Assembly (NCBI RefSeq): GCF_047149785.1
Contig: NZ_BAAGBE010000001.1
Span: 3,162,001 to 3,226,000, forward strand
Length of the DNA: 64,000 nucleotides
Source of the DNA: Nitrobacter sp047149785
GTDB taxonomy: Bacteria > Pseudomonadota > Alphaproteobacteria > Rhizobiales > Xanthobacteraceae
Direction of reading: 5' to 3'
Made by a program: the position numbers and the translations under genes. A model generated the notes under the pieces. The model made no database searches, was not told the DNA's origin, and saw only the letters and a list, made by a program, of their open reading frames with translations. Each line of letters starts with the position of its first letter. Within the stretch, counting starts at the first letter, position 1. Of this stretch, positions 59,143 to 64,000 are shown piece after piece.

Positions 59143-60566
59143 CCGCCCGTTCCTCCGACCGTGATCCGTTCCATGCGCAGCGTCGGCTGGCCGACGCCGA
59201 CCGGCACGCCCTGTCCGTTCTTGCCGCAGGTGCCGACGCCGTCGTCGAGCGCGGTATCGTTGCCGACCATGGTAATGCGATGCAGGTCGGTCGGTCCGTT
59301 GCCGATCAGCATCGCGCCCTTGAGCGGCGCGCCGAGCTTGCCGTTCTCGATCCTGTACGCCTCGGTGCACTGGAACACGTACTTGCCCGAGGTGATGTCG
59401 ACCTGACCGCCGCCGAAATTCGCGGCGTAGATGCCGTTCTTCACCGAGGCCAGGATTTCCGCGGGGTCGCGGTCGCCCGCCGGCATATAGGTATTGGTCA
59501 TGCGCGGCATCGGCACATGGGCATAATCCTGGCGGCGGCCGTTGCCGGTGGGCTTCATCCCCATCAGCCGGGCGTTCTGGCGGTCCTGCATGTAGCCGAC
59601 CAGGATGCCATCCTCGATCAGCACGGTGCGGCTCGTCGGCGTGCCCTCGTCGTCGATCGACAGCGAGCCGCGCCGCGCCGAAATGGTGCCGTCGTCGACC
59701 ACGGTGACGCCCTTGGCCGCGACCTGCTGACCCATCAGCCCCGCGAAGGCGGACGTCTTCTTGCGGTTGAAGTCGCCCTCCAGGCCGTGCCCCACCGCTT
59801 CATGCAGCATCACGCCGGGCCAGCCGGGACCGAGCACCACGTCCATCTCGCCGGCGGGCGCAGGAATCGATTCCAGATTGACCAGCGCCTGACGGATCGC
59901 GTCGTCGGCGACCGATCGCCACGCCTTGGTCTCGATGAACCGGGCATAGCCCTCGCGTCCGCCATAGCCGTGGCTGCCGGTTTCCTGCCGGTCGCCCTGT
60001 CCGGCGACGACGGAAATGTTCATCCGCACCAGCGGGCGGATGTCGCGGTAGCTTTCGCCGTCCGGCCGCATGATTTCGACAACCTGCCAGGTCGCGCCGA
60101 GGCTGACGGACACCTGGCGTACCCGCGGATCCTTGTCGCGGACATAGGCGTTGATTTCGGCGAGCAGCTTGACCTTGGTCTCGAAGCCGAGGCCGTCGAG
60201 CGGATTGTCGTCGCCGTAGAGCCGTACGTTGGTGCGTGAGGGAGCTGCCGCGAAGGTCCCATCATAGCCGCCGCGCACGGCGCCGACGGCATCGGCGGCG
60301 CGGATCAGCGCGGGCATCGAAATGTCCGACGAATGAGCATAGCCGACCGCGTCGCCCTTGACGGCGCGAAGCCCGAAGCCTTGCGAGGTGTCGTAGGTCG
60401 CCTGCTTGAGGCGGCCGTTGTCGAACATCAGCGCCTCGCTCTGGCTGTACTCCAGAAACAGTTCCCCGTCGTCAGCGCCTTTGAGGCCTCGCGCCACTTC
60501 GTTGCGCACGGAATCGCGATCGAGATCGGCACGGTCGAACAGGGAGGTAGTGAGGGGGCTGGTCAT
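59139..60566 (-). CDS. tldD: TldD metalloprotease
   Basis: This protein has about 475 residues from ATG 60566 (MTSPLTTSLFDRADL). It has the TldD zinc-protease motif LHEAVGHGLEGDFNRKKTS (H-E-x-x-x-H) and the conserved C-terminal GGTGKNG-like VGTCGKNGQGVPVGVGQPTL. TldD works with TldE (PmbA) to process peptides such as microcins and to degrade CcdA; its partner is not in the window. It is first in a coupled tldD-lepB pair. A TTG start at 60584 is also open. Confidence 0.93.
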   Translation of the reverse strand: MTSPLTTSLFDRADLDRDSVRNEVARGLKGADDGELFLEYSQSEALMFDNGRLKQATYDTSQGFGLRAVKGDAVGYAHSSDISMPALIRAADAVGAVRGGYDGTFAAAPSRTNVRLYGDDNPLDGLGFETKVKLLAEINAYVRDKDPRVRQVSVSLGATWQVVEIMRPDGESYRDIRPLVRMNISVVAGQGDRQETGSHGYGGREGYARFIETKAWRSVADDAIRQALVNLESIPAPAGEMDVVLGPGWPGVMLHEAVGHGLEGDFNRKKTSAFAGLMGQQVAAKGVTVVDDGTISARRGSLSIDDEGTPTSRTVLIEDGILVGYMQDRQNARLMGMKPTGNGRRQDYAHVPMPRMTNTYMPAGDRDPAEILASVKNGIYAANFGGGQVDITSGKYVFQCTEAYRIENGKLGAPLKGAMLIGNGPTDLHRITMVGNDTALDDGVGTCGKNGQGVPVGVGQPTLRMERITVGGTGG

Positions 60567-60700
60567 GGCTTGCTCCGAATTCAACGCGAATATGCGGCCG
60601 TTCCGTGTCGTCCGAAGCGGTCGAGGTTCAAGATAGGCACGATTGCCGCAAAAAGGGAGACTCTTTCGAAATCTTCATTCGGAGGGTTCGGATCAAATCG

Positions 60701-61261
60701 CTACGGCAGTTTGTCGTAACCTTCGCCCAGCCCGTTCAGGCTGAGCGGGAAACCGATGCCCTCCTCGGGCGTCTCGAAGATGATGAACGTCGCGGTCTTG
60801 GCGCTGCGCAACTGCCCGAGCAGCTTGTCATCCAGCACGACCTCGGCCACGCAGCCGTTGGGAAGACAGCGAACGAACCCGGCGCGACCGACGTCGACAT
60901 TGTCGAGTTTCAGGCCGAGGCCGGAGGGCAGCAGCACGCCAAGCGGCGCCACCACCCGCATCAGCCGGCTTTTCTGGTCGGCGGTCTTGAGCACGATGAC
61001 CGTCAACCCGGCGTTGGAGCGGTCTTCCGCCACCACGCTCTGGATCAATGCGCATTGCTCGGCCTTGGCGCCGGGCGGGGTGTCACAGCGGATCTGCCAG
61101 TCGCCATGGACCGATTTGACCGCTCCCTGCGCGTTGGCGGCGCCGGCGAAGCCTGCAACGAGGAAGACGGCGGCCCAGCCCGTCAAAGTGCGGACCGGCT
61201 GACGATCCGCCACGGCTTTGCGTCCTGAGCTATGCCTGATATGCCGTTTCAAAGGCCCCAT
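60701..61261 (-). CDS. invasion-associated locus B (IalB) family protein
   Basis: This protein has about 186 residues from ATG 61261 (MGPLKRHIRHSSGRK). It has a signal/anchor at ~27-46 (WAAVFLVAGFAGAANAQG) and the IalB domain: HGDWQIRCDTPPGAKAEQCA, LRVVAPLG-like MRVVAPLGVLLPSGLGLKLD, and FVRCLPNGCVAEVVLDDKLL. Four cysteines are placed as in the family and probably form two disulfides. IalB affects erythrocyte invasion by Bartonella; in free-living relatives its role is envelope-related and unknown. Confidence 0.86.
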   Translation of the reverse strand: MGPLKRHIRHSSGRKAVADRQPVRTLTGWAAVFLVAGFAGAANAQGAVKSVHGDWQIRCDTPPGAKAEQCALIQSVVAEDRSNAGLTVIVLKTADQKSRLMRVVAPLGVLLPSGLGLKLDNVDVGRAGFVRCLPNGCVAEVVLDDKLLGQLRSAKTATFIIFETPEEGIGFPLSLNGLGEGYDKLP

Positions 61262-61708
61262 CCGGGTCGATCCCCTGCTCTCACATGCCACACTCTGGCT
61301 CGCCGGCCTGACCGGCAATGACGGCGCCTTGAAGGCGATCGCGCCCCGGATCAGCCCGAACCGATGCCGATTCTGTGAGGCCGGCTGGCGTCTGTGCCTA
61401 CATCGGGCATTCCGCCTGTCAAGCGGCATCCGGCCGCAACGGTCCGGTTGCGTTCTGTTTTATCCGTCGGATGCGGTTGCCCGCCGAATGCGCTGGACCG
61501 CGGTTCGACGGCATTGCTCGACTCGCTGTCTTGGTCCTTGCGGGGTGCGACAAATTATGGTTTGAGAGGGGCGGCTTTGGACGCATTCTAGCCAAACGGC
61601 TTACCGGCCGTCCGTGGAAAGCGTCATGTCGACCAGCAGACTTGCCGCCGGCGGGAACTGCTTAGGGGGTTCGTTTAGGGTTTATTTATGACAAGGAGCG
61701 CGAGCGGC
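61262..61708. promoter_or_regulatory. 447-bp leader upstream of ctaC
   Basis: No gene is apparent on either strand. The part next to ctaC (about 61600-61690) ends gttcgtttagggtttattta, AT-richer than surroundings, and probably holds the ctaC promoter. The long leader suggests multiple promoters or mRNA-level control. I recognise no FNR/FixK palindrome or RegA site with certainty. Confidence 0.4.
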
Positions 61709-62566
61709 ATGAAGATGTCGAAGGGCCTGATTGGCCGCCGGTTTGGCCGCCGGTTTCTGGGATTGGCGTTTTTGTTGGCGGCGGTTGCTGCCGGAGGGAC
61801 GGTTTCGGCGGAGGAGCTTGTTGGTCAGCCGAATGCATGGGCGCTTGACCTGCAGGGCGGCGTGACGCCGGTGATGGACAGCATCGCGAAGATGCACAAC
61901 GGGCTTCTGGTTGTGATCACGTTGATCACGCTGCTGGTGACGTCGCTTTTGGTGATTGCGATGGTGCGGTTCAACGCGCGGGCCAATCCCGTGCCGTCGA
62001 AGACGACGCACAACACGCTGATCGAGGTTGCGTGGACGATTATCCCGGTTTTGATTTTGGTTGGCATTGCGGTTCCGTCGTTCCGCCTGCTGTTTGAGGA
62101 GCTTGACATCCCGAAGGCCGACCTGACGGTGAAGGCGACGGGCAAGCAGTGGTACTGGAGCTATTCCTATCCGGACAACGGCAAGTTCGAGTTTGACTCG
62201 CTGATCGCGGAGGACAAGAAGCCGCGGATGCTTGCGGTGGACAACGAGCTGGTTGTTCCGGTGAACAAGGTGGTTGTGGTTCAGGTGACCGGGGCCGATG
62301 TCATTCATTCGTTTGGCGTTCCGGCGTTTGGGATCAAGGTGGACGCGATTCCGGGCCGTCTCAACCAGACCTGGTTCAAGGCCACCAAGACCGGCATGTT
62401 CTACGGGCAGTGCTCGGAACTGTGCGGCCGGGATCACGCCTTCATGCCGATTGCGGTGCGGGTGGTGAGCGATCAGGATTTTGCAGCCTGGGTTGAGACC
62501 GCGAAGAAGAAGTTTGCTTCGAACCCGGAGAACGCGGTGGCGTCGGCTGCCGACGTGATGCGCTAG
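61709..62566 (+). CDS. ctaC: cytochrome c oxidase subunit II (aa3-type)
   Basis: This protein has about 285 residues. AAGGAG (61693-61698) is 10 nt before ATG 61709; the in-frame ATG at 61688 has no such site. A signal peptide (LGLAFLLAAVAAGGTVSA) and two membrane segments precede the CuA domain. The CuA ligands are intact: HSFGVPAFGIKVDAIPG and GQCSELCGRDHAFMPI. It takes electrons from cytochrome c. Codon use is unlike its neighbours, rich in GTT, TTG, CTT and TTT; the first codons include a 12-bp direct repeat (ggccgccggttt twice, 61733-61756). Confidence 0.96.
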   Translation: MKMSKGLIGRRFGRRFLGLAFLLAAVAAGGTVSAEELVGQPNAWALDLQGGVTPVMDSIAKMHNGLLVVITLITLLVTSLLVIAMVRFNARANPVPSKTTHNTLIEVAWTIIPVLILVGIAVPSFRLLFEELDIPKADLTVKATGKQWYWSYSYPDNGKFEFDSLIAEDKKPRMLAVDNELVVPVNKVVVVQVTGADVIHSFGVPAFGIKVDAIPGRLNQTWFKATKTGMFYGQCSELCGRDHAFMPIAVRVVSDQDFAAWVETAKKKFASNPENAVASAADVMR

Positions 62567-62625
62567 GCGAGAGCGACAGCCACAAGGTTCGAAGGACTTC
62601 AAGGGACGAAAGACAGGATTAGACA

Positions 62626-64000
62626 ATGTCAACAACCGCAGCATCTGCTCACGACCACGACCATGATGACCATGCGCACCACCCGACCGGGTGGCGGCGC
62701 TTTGCGTATTCGACCAATCACAAGGACATCGGGACCATGTACCTGGTGTTCGCCATCGTTGCGGGCATCATCGGCGGCCTGATGTCGATGGGCATCCGGG
62801 CGGAACTGATGTATCCCGGGGTGCAGGTTTTCCATCCCGCCCACGAGTACAACGTGTTTGTGACCTCGCACGGCCTGATCATGATCTTCTTCATGGTGAT
62901 GCCTGCGATGATCGGCGGCTTCGGCAACTGGTTCGTGCCGCTGATGATCGGGGCGCCCGACATGGCGTTTCCGCGCATGAACAACATCTCGTTCTGGCTG
63001 CTGCCGGCGGCGTTTGCGCTGCTGCTGCTGTCGACGGTGATGGAGGGCGAGCCGGGGGCGCTTGGCGCGGGCACGGGGTGGACGCTGTACGCGCCGCTGT
63101 CGACGAGCGGCCATCCTGGACCGTCGGTGGACTTCGTGATCCTCGCGATCCATCTGGCCGGCGCGTCGTCGATTCTGGGCGCCATCAACTTCATCACCAC
63201 GATCTTCAACATGCGCGCGCCCGGCATGACCATGCACAAGATGCCGCTGTTCGTGTGGTCGATCCTGGTGACGGTGTTCCTGCTGCTGCTGTCGCTGCCG
63301 GTTCTGGCGGGCGCGATCACGATGCTGCTGACCGACCGCAACTTCGGCACCACGTTCTTCGCGGCCGACGGCGGCGGTGATCCGGTGCTGTTCCAGCATC
63401 TGTTCTGGTTCTTCGGTCACCCCGAGGTGTACATCCTGATTCTGCCGGGCTTTGGCATGATCAGCCACGTTGTGTCGACCTTCTCGAAGAAGCCGATTTT
63501 CGGTTATCTCGGCATGGCCTATGCGATGGTCGCGATTGGCGGCATCGGCTTCGTGGTGTGGGCGCACCACATGTACACGGTCGGCATGGTGTCGTCGGCG
63601 CAGGCCTACTTCGTCGCGGCGACCATGGTGATCGCGGTGCCGACCGGCGTGAAGGTGTTCTCGTGGATCGCCACCATGTGGGGCGGCTCGATCGAGTTCA
63701 AGGCGCCGATGCTGTTCGCGCTCGGCTTCATCTTCCTGTTCACGGTCGGCGGCGTGACCGGCGTGGTGCTGGCCAATGCGGGCGTCGATCGCGTGCTGCA
63801 GGAGACCTACTACGTCATCGCGCACTTCCACTACGTGATGGGCATTGCCGCGGTGTTCTCGATCTTCGCGGGCTGGTACTACTGGTTCCCGAAGATCTCC
63901 GGCTACATGTACAACGAGACCATCGCCAAGGTGCACTTCTGGCTGATGTTCATCGGCGCCAACGTCCTGTTCTTCCCGCAGCACTTCCTTGGTCTGCAGG
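62626..64000 (+). CDS. ctaD: cytochrome c oxidase subunit I (aa3-type), 3'-truncated by window edge
   Basis: The first ~458 residues are present. The gene starts with a His-rich tail (AHDHDHDDHAHH) then WRRFAYSTNHKDIGTMYLVF. Heme-copper oxidase motifs: heme a ligand His in TSHGLIMIFFMVMPAMIGGF, CuB ligands in FWFFGHPEVYILILPGFGMI (His-Tyr), VWAHHMYTVGM (His-His), and IAHFHYVMG for heme a3/a ligands near the end of the window. It is 59 bp after ctaC in the same operon. The product is the proton-pumping catalytic subunit of complex IV in the inner membrane. Confidence 0.97.
   Translation, partial: MSTTAASAHDHDHDDHAHHPTGWRRFAYSTNHKDIGTMYLVFAIVAGIIGGLMSMGIRAELMYPGVQVFHPAHEYNVFVTSHGLIMIFFMVMPAMIGGFGNWFVPLMIGAPDMAFPRMNNISFWLLPAAFALLLLSTVMEGEPGALGAGTGWTLYAPLSTSGHPGPSVDFVILAIHLAGASSILGAINFITTIFNMRAPGMTMHKMPLFVWSILVTVFLLLLSLPVLAGAITMLLTDRNFGTTFFAADGGGDPVLFQHLFWFFGHPEVYILILPGFGMISHVVSTFSKKPIFGYLGMAYAMVAIGGIGFVVWAHHMYTVGMVSSAQAYFVAATMVIAVPTGVKVFSWIATMWGGSIEFKAPMLFALGFIFLFTVGGVTGVVLANAGVDRVLQETYYVIAHFHYVMGIAAVFSIFAGWYYWFPKISGYMYNETIAKVHFWLMFIGANVLFFPQHFLGLQ

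Noticed and set aside
62629..63984. 451-codon minus frame opposite ctaD
   Set aside because: Antisense shadow of the strongly conserved oxidase subunit I; the His/Arg-rich text is typical of such shadows.
1..64000. CRISPR array, prophage or integrative element
   Set aside because: I found no regularly spaced short repeats, phage structural genes or integrase. tRNA-Gly has no visible duplicated 3' end to suggest an attachment site.

Overview
The window is high-GC chromosomal DNA from an alphaproteobacterium. Class I lysyl-tRNA synthetase, a RegB/RegA-type pair, a SAM-II riboswitch on metZ, IalB, MmcB, TIGR02186 and a ligase-associated helicase with PdeM all point to Rhizobiales. The interspersed palindromic repeats resemble those of the Bradyrhizobium/Rhodopseudomonas/Nitrobacter group (Nitrobacteraceae). 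The genus cannot be fixed from sequence reading alone; a Nitrobacter-like genome is my best guess. I see no prophage, CRISPR array, intact transposase or rRNA operon. The content is mostly core metabolism and envelope genes.

Layout. 0-8 kb: the start of rsmB (minus), an SDHAF4-like DUF1674 gene, a membrane-anchored thermonuclease, an L,D-transpeptidase, lysK, a periplasmic amino-acid-type binding protein, a GT2 glycosyltransferase with an extra N-terminal domain, and the copper chaperone Sco. 8-13 kb: an ECF sigma factor, a DUF4142 protein and a cupredoxin (a likely stress module), then tRNA-Gly(CCC) and a long dCTP deaminase. 13-18 kb: metZ under a SAM-II riboswitch, then a translationally coupled operon opgC-SGNH-SGNH. 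18-23 kb: apaG, a 185-bp MITE-like element, hslO, osmC and an ssuABC-type ABC transporter. 23-31 kb: glnD, a class A penicillin-binding protein, a YgjP-like metallopeptidase and a PHB depolymerase. 31-41.6 kb: regB/regA, mmcB, an MBL hydrolase, a multi-PAS hybrid kinase, htpX, a GNAT and a tandem two-barrel outer-membrane protein. 41.7-49.5 kb: an Lhr-type helicase interrupted in frame by two palindromic repeats, pdeM, and a LysR gene divergent from EamA, MBL and NRAMP-related genes. 49.6-57.2 kb: TIGR02186-TauE, a PodJ-like Sel1 protein, marR and gshA. 57.3-64 kb: a PAN protein, a YjbR protein, lepB-tldD, ialB, and ctaC-ctaD (ctaD runs off the end).

Links between genes. Sco (6.9 kb) is the expected copper donor for the CuA site of CtaC (61.7 kb). 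RegB/RegA probably tunes respiration to redox state. OpgC, the SGNH proteins, the L,D-transpeptidase, PBP1A and the Omp form an envelope theme. The most unusual observations are the palindromic repeats translated inside the helicase gene, the paired catalytic and apparently dead SGNH proteins behind opgC, and the variety of dispersed palindromic repeat families in the gaps.
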